A stretch of 64,000 nucleotides of DNA from Aquamicrobium sp. LC103. Its GTDB lineage: Bacteria; Pseudomonadota; Alphaproteobacteria; Rhizobiales; Rhizobiaceae. A model generated the notes under the pieces. It was not told the origin of the DNA and made no database searches. It was given only the letters and a program-made list of their open reading frames with translations. The first letter of the stretch is position 1, and every line of letters starts with the position of its first letter. Below are positions 37,168 through 45,333 of this stretch, piece by piece. The stretch lies in assembly GCF_001014615.2 (NCBI RefSeq), contig NZ_LBCQ02000008.1, positions 124,001 through 188,000 on the forward strand. Direction: 5' to 3'. The translations under genes were made by a program, and so were the position numbers.

Positions 37168-38252
37168 GGTGCGCCTCCTTGCCCGGTCAGCGGGTCGGCG
37201 GCCTTGCGGCGATGCGTGCGCCAGCGATCCCAGAGTCCGAGCACACCGTCGGGCGACCAATAGACCACCGCCAGGAAGCCGAGGCCGATCATGAGCTTGA
37301 AGCGGTCGCCGGGCAATCCGAGCGTCAGCAGCACATCCGGCGAGAAGGTGCGCAGCAGCACGTAGATCAGCGCGCCGATGAACGGCCCGATCGGCCTGGC
37401 GAGGCCGCCGACGATGGCTATGACGAGAATGTCGATCACCGCCGGCAGACCCGCCGTGCCGGGCGATATCTGCGCGTTCTGCCAGACGAGAAGGATGCCT
37501 GCGACGGCTGCGATGACGCTGGCGAAGGTGTAGGCGACGACGCGGTGCATCACCACGTTGAAGCCGAGCGCGGCCATGCGGCGGGGATTGTCGCGAACTC
37601 CTTGCAGCGCCAGCCCGAAGGGCGAGCGCGAGACATAGACCACCACGAGATAGGAGATCGCGGCGCAGAAGAGCGCGAGATAGTAGAACGGGATCGGTCG
37701 TCGCCAGTTTATCCCGAACAGTTCCGGCGGGACAACGTTGGCAAAGCCGCTGTAGCCGTTGAAGATCGTGTAGTTCTGGCGCGTGAAGTAGAAGAAGGCG
37801 GCGGCGATCGCCAGCGTGATCATGATCGTGTAGATGCCTTCGGTGCGCACGGCCAGCGCGCCGATCATGGTGGCGAAGATCGCGGCGACGATGATGGCGA
37901 CGGGAACATAGAGCCACCAGGGCCAGTGCAGGCTGATGGCCTGCACGCCGCTCGTTCCCAGAATGGCGACCATGTAGCCGGCGAGTGCGGCGATCGACAT
38001 CTGCGCCAGGCTGACCATGCCGCCATAGCCACCGAGGAACATGAGGCTGAGCGCGATCATGCCGAGGATGAACGACCAGCCGAGAATCTGGAAGAGCACG
38101 AAATCGTTGGCGAGGACGGGCATGAAAAGGAGGACGATGCCCACGACCCAGTAGCTCAGCGGCATTCCGACCAGCCAGGCCGGCACGTCGGAGGCGGGCC
38201 GTGCCTTGCCGGCCAATCCGTCTCGAGCGCTTGGATGATCGACGGCCGCCAT
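37164..38252 (-). CDS. livM: Branched-chain amino acid-type ABC transporter permease LivM (second set)
   Basis: This 362-residue membrane protein shows the LivM features GGYGGMVSLAQMSIAALAGYM, the coupling loop GVRDNPRRMAALGFNV and the end SPDGVLGLWDRW. An N-terminal cytoplasmic stretch of about 35 residues precedes the first span. The ATG at 38252 lies three bases after the livH stop codon, and the 3' end overlaps livG. It forms the membrane channel with LivH of this set. Confidence 0.92.
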   Translation of the reverse strand: MAAVDHPSARDGLAGKARPASDVPAWLVGMPLSYWVVGIVLLFMPVLANDFVLFQILGWSFILGMIALSLMFLGGYGGMVSLAQMSIAALAGYMVAILGTSGVQAISLHWPWWLYVPVAIIVAAIFATMIGALAVRTEGIYTIMITLAIAAAFFYFTRQNYTIFNGYSGFANVVPPELFGINWRRPIPFYYLALFCAAISYLVVVYVSRSPFGLALQGVRDNPRRMAALGFNVVMHRVVAYTFASVIAAVAGILLVWQNAQISPGTAGLPAVIDILVIAIVGGLARPIGPFIGALIYVLLRTFSPDVLLTLGLPGDRFKLMIGLGFLAVVYWSPDGVLGLWDRWRTHRRKAADPLTGQGGAP

Positions 38253-38255
38253 CGC

Positions 38256-39263
38256 TCAGCGCCCCAGCAGACCCTGCGGCCTGAAAGCCAGCACCAGCGC
38301 CATGATCAGGAAGGTGAGCACGACCGAATAGGTCGGTGCGTAGACGGAGCCGAGCTGCTCGGCCAACCCGATGAGCACCGCGCCCAGCGCGGCTCCCAGG
38401 ATCGAGCCCATGCCGCCGACGATCACCACCACGAGCGAGGCGAGCAGGAAGCGCATGTCCTCGCCGGCCACAATCGACTGGAACGTGCCGCCGACGATGC
38501 CGGCCATGCCGGCGAGCCCCGCGCCGAACGCGAACACCATGACGAAGACATATTGAACGCGCACGCCGGAGGCGGCCAGCATGTCGCGGTCATCGACGCC
38601 GGCGCGGATCAGCATGCCGATCCGTGTCCGGTTCAGCGCCAGCCACATCAGCACGCCGAGCGCGATGGAAGCGACGAGAATGGCGATACGCACGGCCGGG
38701 AAGGTGAGATAGACGAGTTCGCCTTCTCCCCGCATGCCGGTGACCAACGGCAGCCTGACCGGGCCGCTCAGCCACTCGGGCGTGAGGATCTGATAGGATT
38801 GGCCGCCCCATATCCACAGCATGACGTCGGCGAGCACGATCGAAATGCCGATCGTCACCAGCGTCTGGCGCAGGTCTTCGCCTTCCATGCGGCGGAAGAC
38901 GAAGAATTGCAGGAGGATTCCCAGCAATCCCACCGCGACGAAGACGACGACGAACGCGCCGAGCCAGAGGCCCGTCGCCTCGGCAACCTCGTAGCCGAGA
39001 TAACCGCCGAGCAGATAGAGCGAGCCGTGCGCCAGGTTGACGTTCTTCATCAGGCCGAAGATCAGCGTGAAGCCGCTCGCGACCAGGAAATAAAGCGCTC
39101 CGAGCGTGATGCCGTTGAAGACGGCGTTGAGGAAGATGCGCTTGCGTCCGAACACGGCCTCCATGCCGTCGGGCCACGGCGCAATGAGGGCCCACAGGAC
39201 AAGTGCGGCCGCCAGCACCACAAGCAGCGTCCAGACCGGATGGCGATGAACGAAACCGTTCAC
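38256..39263 (-). CDS. livH: Branched-chain amino acid-type ABC transporter permease LivH (second set)
   Basis: This 335-residue permease has the LivH pattern GITLGALYFLVASGFTLIFGLM, NLAHGSLYLLGGYLG, the loop ALNRTRIGMLIRAGVDDRDM and the C-terminal RPQGLLG. I choose the GTG at 39263, giving VNGFVHRHPVWT, because GGAGGG lies four bases upstream; the earlier in-frame start would add an Arg-rich lead unlike the family. It is first in the transporter core and is separated by 235 bases from the AraC gene. In that gap I see no gene and no clear promoter. Confidence 0.9.
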   Translation of the reverse strand: MNGFVHRHPVWTLLVVLAAALVLWALIAPWPDGMEAVFGRKRIFLNAVFNGITLGALYFLVASGFTLIFGLMKNVNLAHGSLYLLGGYLGYEVAEATGLWLGAFVVVFVAVGLLGILLQFFVFRRMEGEDLRQTLVTIGISIVLADVMLWIWGGQSYQILTPEWLSGPVRLPLVTGMRGEGELVYLTFPAVRIAILVASIALGVLMWLALNRTRIGMLIRAGVDDRDMLAASGVRVQYVFVMVFAFGAGLAGMAGIVGGTFQSIVAGEDMRFLLASLVVVIVGGMGSILGAALGAVLIGLAEQLGSVYAPTYSVVLTFLIMALVLAFRPQGLLGR

Positions 39264-39498
39264 ACTGCCCTCCGAAAACCGTATCCCGTTTTTCGGTCCG
39301 ATGCTCCAGGGCCTGTTACATTGTCGATCATGCCGGCTCACTCCTCCCGTCGAAGCCGCATCGCGACGGGGTGGAACGTGCGACGATCCCGCCCATCATT
39401 TGCAAGCTAATCGCATTGCCGACGATTGCGCATACCCGACAGTCTCATGCCGTCGCCGATCATCGCCAAAAAACGCGTGCCGCGGCCACCGACCGCGA

Positions 39499-40335
39499 TC
39501 AGGCGGTGCCGGTGAAATGCACGACGCGGCGATAATCGCTCGGCGCTATCCCGACATTCGCGATGAAGAAGCGGGTGAAGCTGGCCTGCGATGAGAAGCC
39601 CAGGTCCAGACCGATGTCGGTCACCGGATCGTGCGTCGTCGTCAGCCGGTCGATCGCGGTCTCCATCCGCAGCGTGTTGAGGTAGATGTTCGGCGTTATG
39701 CCGATCTGCTGACGAAAGAGCTTGTAGAAATGCGGCCGCGACAGGCCGGAATCGCGCGCGATGTTGTCGAGCACGATGCGTTCGCTCACACGGTTCTGCA
39801 TCAGCTTCACCGAGTTGCGCACGCGGAAATCCCGCACCGGCGGCGCGCAGCGCGTAAAGGTCGCGCCGTCGGCCACCCATTGCCACGACTGATCGAAACA
39901 GGCCTGGGTCAGTTCGCAGAGATACCCGGCGATGAAGGAATCGTCGGCATCCTCCAGCATGCCGGAGGCGAGCAGATAGACCAGCCGCGCGATCGGCTCC
40001 GTCACCTCGATCTGGTTGCGTCCGAAACGCAGCGAAGCGTTCGGCTGCCGGCTCGCCTCGAGAAACCAGAACGGCTTTATGTAGAGGGTGAGAAAAAGCG
40101 ACGGCTGACCAGGATCAAGCGACATGTAGTTGTGCAGTTGCCAGGGGCTTATGGCAACGGCCTGCCTTCCGAACATCGGATAGATGTCGTCGTCGATCCT
40201 GATCGAAGCCTCCGGGCCCTGCACGTGAAAGATCAGGTGACCTTCCCTGTGCGCATGGAGCGCCATCGAGCGATCGAGATTGTACAAGGTCACGCGCCCA
40301 AAGGGGCCGTGATGCACCGCGAGCGCAGTACTCAT
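39499..40335 (-). CDS. AraC-family transcriptional regulator
   Basis: The 278-residue regulator has an N-terminal cupin-like sensing domain (HAHREGHLIFHVQGPEAS) and a C-terminal double HTH of the AraC/XylS type (ARDSGLSRPHFYKLFRQQIG followed by DIGLDLGFSSQASFTRFF, and the closing P-x-x-YRR). The ATG at 40335 is preceded by GGGGAGGAG. It lies inside the minus-strand block between the alcohol dehydrogenase and livH, so it is the natural candidate regulator of the 23-kb block. It probably responds to the transported compound. Confidence 0.9.
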   Translation of the reverse strand: MSTALAVHHGPFGRVTLYNLDRSMALHAHREGHLIFHVQGPEASIRIDDDIYPMFGRQAVAISPWQLHNYMSLDPGQPSLFLTLYIKPFWFLEASRQPNASLRFGRNQIEVTEPIARLVYLLASGMLEDADDSFIAGYLCELTQACFDQSWQWVADGATFTRCAPPVRDFRVRNSVKLMQNRVSERIVLDNIARDSGLSRPHFYKLFRQQIGITPNIYLNTLRMETAIDRLTTTHDPVTDIGLDLGFSSQASFTRFFIANVGIAPSDYRRVVHFTGTA

Positions 40336-40448
40336 TCTCCTCCCCTTCCGCAATTCTTGAAGATGCGGTTTATTTTTTCAGTCTAACCCAGCCATTGGTC
40401 CTGTCCAGTCTTGTTGTAAGCTTTTCATTTCTCTTCTCTTTCTTCCCA

Positions 40449-41582
40449 TCACAAGGCTGCCTGAAGCATAGAGAGGTAGTCGGAGGCCGCCGCGTGCCGC
40501 GGATTGGTACGGTTGGAATAGTCGGCTTCCGCGCTGACCGCCGCGCGTTCCAGGTCGCCTGCCTCGATCCCCATGTCTCCAAGGCAGGCGGGCAGGGCGA
40601 TGCGTTCGCGAAGCCGGATGATGGCTTCGCAGAGATCGGCGCGGGGCGGCAGGCCGAATTCCTGTTTGATCTCGTCGTAGCGCGCGGCGACGGCGGGCGC
40701 GTTGAACTCGAGCACCAGTGGCAGGAGGACGGCATTTACGGCGCCGTGCTCGAGGCTCTTGCCGGCCAGCCCGCCCAGGGCATGGCTCATCGCATGCACG
40801 CCGCCGAGGCCTTTCTGGTGCGCGAGGGCGCCGTTCAGCGCTGCGGCCATCATCTCGCGTCGCGCCGCGAGATCGGAGCCGTCCGCCACGGCGCGCTCGA
40901 TGTGGGCGATCACGCGTCGCAGCCCGTCGCGAGCGATGCCGTCGGCCGGAGGATTGTAGGCCGTGGCGATGTAGGTCTCGATGCAATGCGTCAGGGCGTC
41001 CATGCCCGCTCCGGCGGTCTGTCGCGCCGGCAGGTCAAGCGTCAGGGTCGGATCGCAGATGACCACGCGGGGCATGATCAGCGGATTGACGAGCGACATG
41101 ACACGTCCGTCGCGCATCGACAGGATGGCGACGCTGACCGTTTCGAAGCAGGAGCCGGCGATCGTCGGAACGGCGATGACGGGCGGCACCGTCTGGCGAG
41201 TGCTTGCGCTTCTTCCGCCCAACCCGGCATATTTATGCGGCGGGCCGGAATGGCCGATGCAGAGCGTGACGGCCTTGGCGAGATTGATGGCTGACGCTCC
41301 GCCGAAGCCGATCACCCCGTCCGCCTCCCAGTCGGCGAAAAGCGTCGCTGCCTCGAGGCATGCTTCCTCGGTGGCCCGGCCGGCGGGGATTTCGTACAGC
41401 AGCGCCGATACCGAACGTGGGATCGTCTCCAGCAACCGGTCGACGATGCCGCGACGGCCTGCGCCGTTGTCCGAAATTATCAACGGGCGGCGCAGCCCCA
41501 GAAGCTCCAGCTCCACCTCGATCGCATCCTCGAGGAGGTTTTCGGCGAAGTGGATTTTTGTCACATAGCTGATCAGCGACAT
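40449..41582 (-). CDS. Iron-containing alcohol dehydrogenase family protein
   Basis: This 377-residue protein is a group III (Fe-ADH) dehydrogenase. The NAD-binding region GVIGFGGASAINLAKAV and the metal-binding elements GAGMDALTHCIETY and GVHAMSHALGG are present. The usual TTAGTGSE segment reads TIAGSCFETV here, which changes residues near the nicotinamide and metal. Relatives include maleylacetate reductase, lactaldehyde reductase and 4-hydroxybutyrate dehydrogenase. The ATG at 41582 lies downstream of GAGAGGA. In this context a maleylacetate- or semialdehyde-reducing step at the end of ring catabolism is plausible. Confidence 0.88.
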   Translation of the reverse strand: MSLISYVTKIHFAENLLEDAIEVELELLGLRRPLIISDNGAGRRGIVDRLLETIPRSVSALLYEIPAGRATEEACLEAATLFADWEADGVIGFGGASAINLAKAVTLCIGHSGPPHKYAGLGGRSASTRQTVPPVIAVPTIAGSCFETVSVAILSMRDGRVMSLVNPLIMPRVVICDPTLTLDLPARQTAGAGMDALTHCIETYIATAYNPPADGIARDGLRRVIAHIERAVADGSDLAARREMMAAALNGALAHQKGLGGVHAMSHALGGLAGKSLEHGAVNAVLLPLVLEFNAPAVAARYDEIKQEFGLPPRADLCEAIIRLRERIALPACLGDMGIEAGDLERAAVSAEADYSNRTNPRHAAASDYLSMLQAAL

Positions 41583-41599
41583 CACAACATCCTCTCGCT

Positions 41600-41627
41600 G
41601 GGCGGCCGTTCCACGGAACCGCCGCCC
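41600..41627 (-). other. Intercistronic stem-loop after the binding-protein gene
   Basis: GGGCGGCCGTTCC and GGAACCGCCGCCC form an extended stem (12 of 13 pairs match) around a very short loop. It lies in the 118-base gap between the binding-protein gene and the alcohol dehydrogenase gene on the minus strand. There is no U tract. It probably has the same role as the hairpins that follow the other binding-protein genes in this window. Confidence 0.6.
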
Positions 41628-41700
41628 ACCACTGATCGGGGCATTGTGCGACGGCTCGGCCGGGGCCCTGCGTCGTCCGACCGTGCCTCCGTGATGGCGC

Positions 41701-42960
41701 CTAGCCGGGCTGAAGCGCCGCACAGTCCGGCGTGTCGCGTGAGGGCAGCCCGATCTTGTCGAATTCCTCCTTCGACATGCCGAGTGTCTGGTTGACGTCG
41801 TCGACCTTGGCCTTGAAGGTATTGTGGAGGCCGCCGTCTGCTTCCTCGACCACTTCGGTGATGAAGATGGAGCCGATCGCCTGGCGGTTGTCGTCGAGCT
41901 TGATATGGCCGTTCGGCGTATCGAATTCGAGCCCGGCGAGCGCTGCATGAAAGTTCTTCTGGCCTTCGTCGAACTCGCCGCCGATCTTGTCCAGTGCCAT
42001 CATCGCCGCGAGCGTCGCGCCGTAATAATTGGTCGCGAACAGGGACGGGGAGGGGAAGCGCTCGTTTTCAGGGAACGTCTCCTGGTAGTCCTTCACGTAG
42101 GCCTGCCAGCCGGCGTCCTCCCAATCGTCGGCCTGCGGGCCGGAGCTCGGCGTGCCGACCAGCATTTCCTTGGCGCGGCCGCGGGCCGTCAGCACGGTCT
42201 GGTCGACCATGATCGTCCCGCCGATGATGTTGGTGTCGCCGCCTGCCTGTTCATACTGATTGAGAAAGTTGATCGCGTCGGTGCCGCCCACGCCGAGATA
42301 GATGGCGTCGACGTCGTCGGGAAGAGCCGCGATGATCGAGGCGAAATCGCCGCTGCCGAGCGGCAGCCAGAACTTCTCGACGATCTCGCCGCCCGCCTTG
42401 CAGAAATCGACGGCGAAGCCCATGAAATTGGTGTAGCCGAAGGAATAGTCGGCCGCGATCGTCGCCACGCGCTTCCAGCCCTTTTCGTTGACGACGTAGC
42501 TGCCGAGGCCATAGCCCCACTGCGCGCCGTCGGGATGGAAGCGGAAGAAGTTCGGCGCGGGATCGACATAGGTCGTCTCCAGCGCGCCTGACGCCGAATT
42601 GATGATCGTCTTTTCGGGAATGGTCTTGGCGTAGTCGCGCAATGCGATGCCTTCCGAGCCCGACAGCGGTCCGATGATGAAATCGACCTTGTCCTGCTCG
42701 ATCAGCTTGCGCGCGATGCGGCTGGCCGTGTCGGGCGTGGCGTCGGTGGGCCCGAGCACCCATTCGATCTTCTTGCCGTTGATCTCGCCATTGTACTTGT
42801 TGAGCGCCAGCTTGAAGCCGCGAATGCCGTCATTGCCGGGTTCGGTGAAAACGCCTTCCTGAGGTGCCATCAGGCCGATCTTGATCGTATCCGCGGCCAT
42901 GGCTGCCGCGGGCGCCAAAATGGCGAGCGCCGCGACTGTGCAGATCAGTTTCAATTTCAT
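41701..42960 (-). CDS. Branched-chain amino acid-type ABC transporter substrate-binding protein
   Basis: This 419-residue periplasmic protein belongs to the Peripla_BP_6 (LivJ/K) family. The signal peptide (MKLKLICTVAALAILAPAA) is probably cleaved after AMA near residue 22. Family features are IKIGLMAPQEG, FIIGPLSGSEGIALRDY, RVATIAADYSFGYTNF and a C-terminal disulphide-type region. GGGAGGATTG precedes the ATG. It is the first gene of the 23-kb minus-strand block and would feed the livHMG-LivF/Tm-1 transporter, although the alcohol dehydrogenase and AraC genes lie between. The ligand is unknown. Confidence 0.92.
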   Translation of the reverse strand: MKLKLICTVAALAILAPAAAMAADTIKIGLMAPQEGVFTEPGNDGIRGFKLALNKYNGEINGKKIEWVLGPTDATPDTASRIARKLIEQDKVDFIIGPLSGSEGIALRDYAKTIPEKTIINSASGALETTYVDPAPNFFRFHPDGAQWGYGLGSYVVNEKGWKRVATIAADYSFGYTNFMGFAVDFCKAGGEIVEKFWLPLGSGDFASIIAALPDDVDAIYLGVGGTDAINFLNQYEQAGGDTNIIGGTIMVDQTVLTARGRAKEMLVGTPSSGPQADDWEDAGWQAYVKDYQETFPENERFPSPSLFATNYYGATLAAMMALDKIGGEFDEGQKNFHAALAGLEFDTPNGHIKLDDNRQAIGSIFITEVVEEADGGLHNTFKAKVDDVNQTLGMSKEEFDKIGLPSRDTPDCAALQPG

Positions 42961-43305
42961 GATGTCAATCCTCCCATGACAACTGCCGGCGGTGCGTCGG
43001 CAGGAAACCAGACAACCCGCGGCCGGCAGATCACGTTAGGGAAGGGAGGGGCCAAGGCTTATCTCCGATCGTTCCGGTTTATATCCTACCGTCTGATTTT
43101 TGCCCGGCCTGCCGGTGCCGGTGGCTCGGAAACGTCTGAAAACACGACGACGAGGCGCTCGCCTCGCCGTTTTTTCCTGTGGTCTGCCCATATTGTGTGA
43201 GATTTGCCGATTCTTTGAACTTGCGGCTTTGGTGCCGCGAAAATAAGTTCCGGCTAACTCGCGCGCCTGCGCGGCAGCCAAACGCCAATGAAGAGGCACA
43301 TCCGA
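42961..43305. other. Divergent intergenic region, about 345 bases
   Basis: This region separates the minus-strand block from the plus-strand polyamine-type operon and must hold promoters for both. The only clear structure is the terminator-like hairpin at 43147-43175. Short frames exist on both strands but have no ribosome-binding site or recognisable protein features. I cannot assign promoter boxes with confidence. Confidence 0.5.
43147..43175 (+). terminator. Rho-independent terminator-like hairpin in a divergent promoter region
   Basis: CGAGGC at 43151-43156 pairs with GCCTCG at 43161-43166 around a GCTC loop, and the stem extends outward by about four pairs with one mismatch. A run of six T follows at 43170-43175. 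Both neighbouring genes point away from this gap, so the terminator does not end either of them. It could close a small RNA or act as an attenuator in the leader of the plus-strand operon. Confidence 0.6.
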
Positions 43306-44325
43306 ATGAAACCCATCCGCACCCTGATCCTGGCAGCCGTCTGCGGCCTCGTAGCCACGGCATCGGCCGGCGCCGAGACGCTCACCGTTTCCTGGTGGGG
43401 CTTCAACGGCGACAAGCTCAACGAATATGTCGTCCAGCCCTTTCAGGAAAAATGCGGCTGCGAGCTCGTATTCGAGACCGGCAACAATGCCGATCGCCTC
43501 AATCGCGTGCGCATGCGCGGCGGCGTCGACGTCATCTATCTGACCGACGCCTTCTCGCAGATCGGCGTCGCCGAGGATTTGTTCCAGCCGGTCGACCGCG
43601 CCAAGGTGCCGAACATCGAGGGTCTCTACGATATCGCCAAGGCGCCGCAGGGTGATTTCGGACCGGCCTACACGATCGGCCGCATCGGCATCGTCTATGA
43701 TGCCGAGAAGGTCGACCCGGCAATTACTTCGTGGAGCGATCTGTGGCGCGAGGATCTGGCGAGTTCGATCTCATTGCCGGGCATAACCACCACCGCCGGG
43801 CCGATGGTCGTCATGATCGCCGGCGACAAGGCCGAAACCGATGCCTTCGAAAACGCCGATCCGGCCTTCTCGGCGCTCGAGGATTTGCGCCCGAACGTAG
43901 TGAAGAACTACAATACCGGCTCGGAGATGATCAATCTCTTCTCCACCGGCGAAATCACCACGTCGATCACCCAAGATTTCACGCTCGCGCAGTTGCGGGC
44001 CGCTGTGCCGAGCATCGCCTGGGCCGATCTCGATGAGGGCGACATCGCCGTCCTCAACACGGTCAACATCCCGAAGAACGCGCAGAATGTCGAATTGGCG
44101 CACGAGTTCATCAACTTCATCCTCGATCCCGAGGTGCAGAAGAAGCTGGCCGAGAACGGCGTCGACGCCCCGGTGGTCGAAAATCTGGAACTCGCTCCGG
44201 AAGCCGCCGCGCAATGGACCTACGGCACCGAGATGATCTCGAAGCTGAAGCGCATCGATTACGAGAAAATGAACGCGGCCAAGGACGAATGGCTGGAACG
44301 CTGGAGCGAAGTGTTCGGCATGTAA
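43306..44325 (+). CDS. Polyamine/thiamine-type ABC transporter substrate-binding protein (PotD/PotF-like)
   Basis: This 339-residue protein has a signal peptide (RTLILAAVCGLVATASA) and the PotD/SBP_bac_8-like start TLTVSWWGFNGDKLNEYVVQPF, with YTIGRIGIVYDAEKV and WSDLWRED as in the family. The ATG at 43306 is preferred over 43288 because AAGAGG lies nine bases upstream. It is the binding protein for the permeases and ATPase that follow. The downstream purine-type deaminase relic and nucleoside hydrolase suggest a nucleoside or nucleobase-like cation rather than putrescine, but this is inference. Confidence 0.9.
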   Translation: MKPIRTLILAAVCGLVATASAGAETLTVSWWGFNGDKLNEYVVQPFQEKCGCELVFETGNNADRLNRVRMRGGVDVIYLTDAFSQIGVAEDLFQPVDRAKVPNIEGLYDIAKAPQGDFGPAYTIGRIGIVYDAEKVDPAITSWSDLWREDLASSISLPGITTTAGPMVVMIAGDKAETDAFENADPAFSALEDLRPNVVKNYNTGSEMINLFSTGEITTSITQDFTLAQLRAAVPSIAWADLDEGDIAVLNTVNIPKNAQNVELAHEFINFILDPEVQKKLAENGVDAPVVENLELAPEAAAQWTYGTEMISKLKRIDYEKMNAAKDEWLERWSEVFGM

Positions 44326-44369
44326 AGGTGTTGCGCCAGGCGTGAAGCCGGCGCCAACAATGCCTTCGG

Positions 44370-44402
44370 GAAAGCGGCGGCGTCGACAACTCCGCCGCTT
44401 TC
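44370..44402 (+). other. Intercistronic stem-loop after the binding-protein gene
   Basis: GAAAGCGGCGG at 44370-44380 and CCGCCGCTTTC at 44392-44402 form a perfect 11-bp stem with an 11-base loop. A second, imperfect stem lies just before it (GTTGCGCC at about 44332 with GGCGCCAAC near 44358). Both are in the 164-base gap between the binding-protein and permease genes. No T tract follows, so processing or mRNA protection is likelier than full termination. Confidence 0.6.
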
Positions 44403-44489
44403 GGCCACTGGAGGCAGTCCGCGGTTGATGCCGCGCGATGCGCCGAAAAAAACGTGCCCGGTACCGCCGGACCCGATCCTACACAGGGT

Positions 44490-45332
44490 ATGCAAGTGCG
44501 AAATGCTTTGAAACGCTTTGCCGGATGGGGGCTCTCGACCCCCGCGACGCTGGCCGTCGTTCTGTTTCTCATCGTCCCGGTTGCCATAACGATCGCCTCG
44601 ACATTCGCCGAAGACGGCGGTGTGCTTGCACCTTATGTGGCGTTCTTCTCCAGCGGCTTCCGGCGTGCCGTCCTGTGGCGCACGCTCGAAATCTCGCTTG
44701 CCACGACTGCAATCTCGGTCGTCGTCGGCTTCCTGACCGCCTATGTCGTGTCGCGCTCGCCCGGCAGGATCAAGAGCCTGCTCATCATCGCCGCGGTCTT
44801 CCCGCTGCTCACCGGTGTCGTCGTTCGCTCCTTCGCCTGGCTGATCATTCTCGGTCGCAACGGCATACTCAACAATTTCCTGGTCTGGATCGGAGTGACC
44901 GACCAGCCTTTCGCCATGCTCTACACGCAATGGTCGGTGGTGGTTGCGATGGTCTACCTGTTCGTGCCGCTGATGGTATTGACCCTCGTCGGCGTGCTGG
45001 AGAACATTCCCGACGACGTGGTCCAGGCCTCCGCTTCGCTCGGCGCCTCGCCTTTCGCGACCTTCCGCCAAGTGATCTTCCCGCTCGCCGTGCCCGGCCT
45101 GATCGTCGGCGCGGTACTCGTCTTCACCGGCTCGTTCACCTCCTACGCCACGCCGCAGCTTCTCGGCGGCGAGCGGCAGATGGTGATGGGAACACTGATG
45201 TACCAACGCGCCATGGTGGCGTTCGACTGGGTCGGGGCTTCCACGATCGCGACGATCATGGTGGCCGTGACGGTCGCCGTCGTCCTCATCATGACGCGCA
45301 CCGCGCGCCGCCTGAACCCGATGGCGACCTGA
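44490..45332 (+). CDS. Polyamine-type ABC transporter permease (PotB-like)
   Basis: This 280-residue permease belongs to the PotB/CysW-type family with six membrane spans. The coupling motif VVQASASLGASPFATFRQVIFP (read in parts) with PLAVPGLIVG is in the C-terminal third. The start is uncertain: ATG 44490 gives MQVRNALKRF, a typical short cytoplasmic lead, while GTG 44454 would add 12 residues; neither has a strong ribosome-binding site. It is followed after one base by the second permease gene. Confidence 0.9.
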   Translation: MQVRNALKRFAGWGLSTPATLAVVLFLIVPVAITIASTFAEDGGVLAPYVAFFSSGFRRAVLWRTLEISLATTAISVVVGFLTAYVVSRSPGRIKSLLIIAAVFPLLTGVVVRSFAWLIILGRNGILNNFLVWIGVTDQPFAMLYTQWSVVVAMVYLFVPLMVLTLVGVLENIPDDVVQASASLGASPFATFRQVIFPLAVPGLIVGAVLVFTGSFTSYATPQLLGGERQMVMGTLMYQRAMVAFDWVGASTIATIMVAVTVAVVLIMTRTARRLNPMAT

Positions 45333-45333
45333 C

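Noticed and set aside
37179-39410. 743-residue open frame on the plus strand opposite livM and livH
   Set aside because: It is an antisense shadow of two well-supported permease genes; the translation is rich in His, Asp and Arg with no domain.
42976-43299. Short frames on both strands in the divergent gap
   Set aside because: They overlap the terminator-like hairpin, lack ribosome-binding sites and show no recognisable protein pattern.
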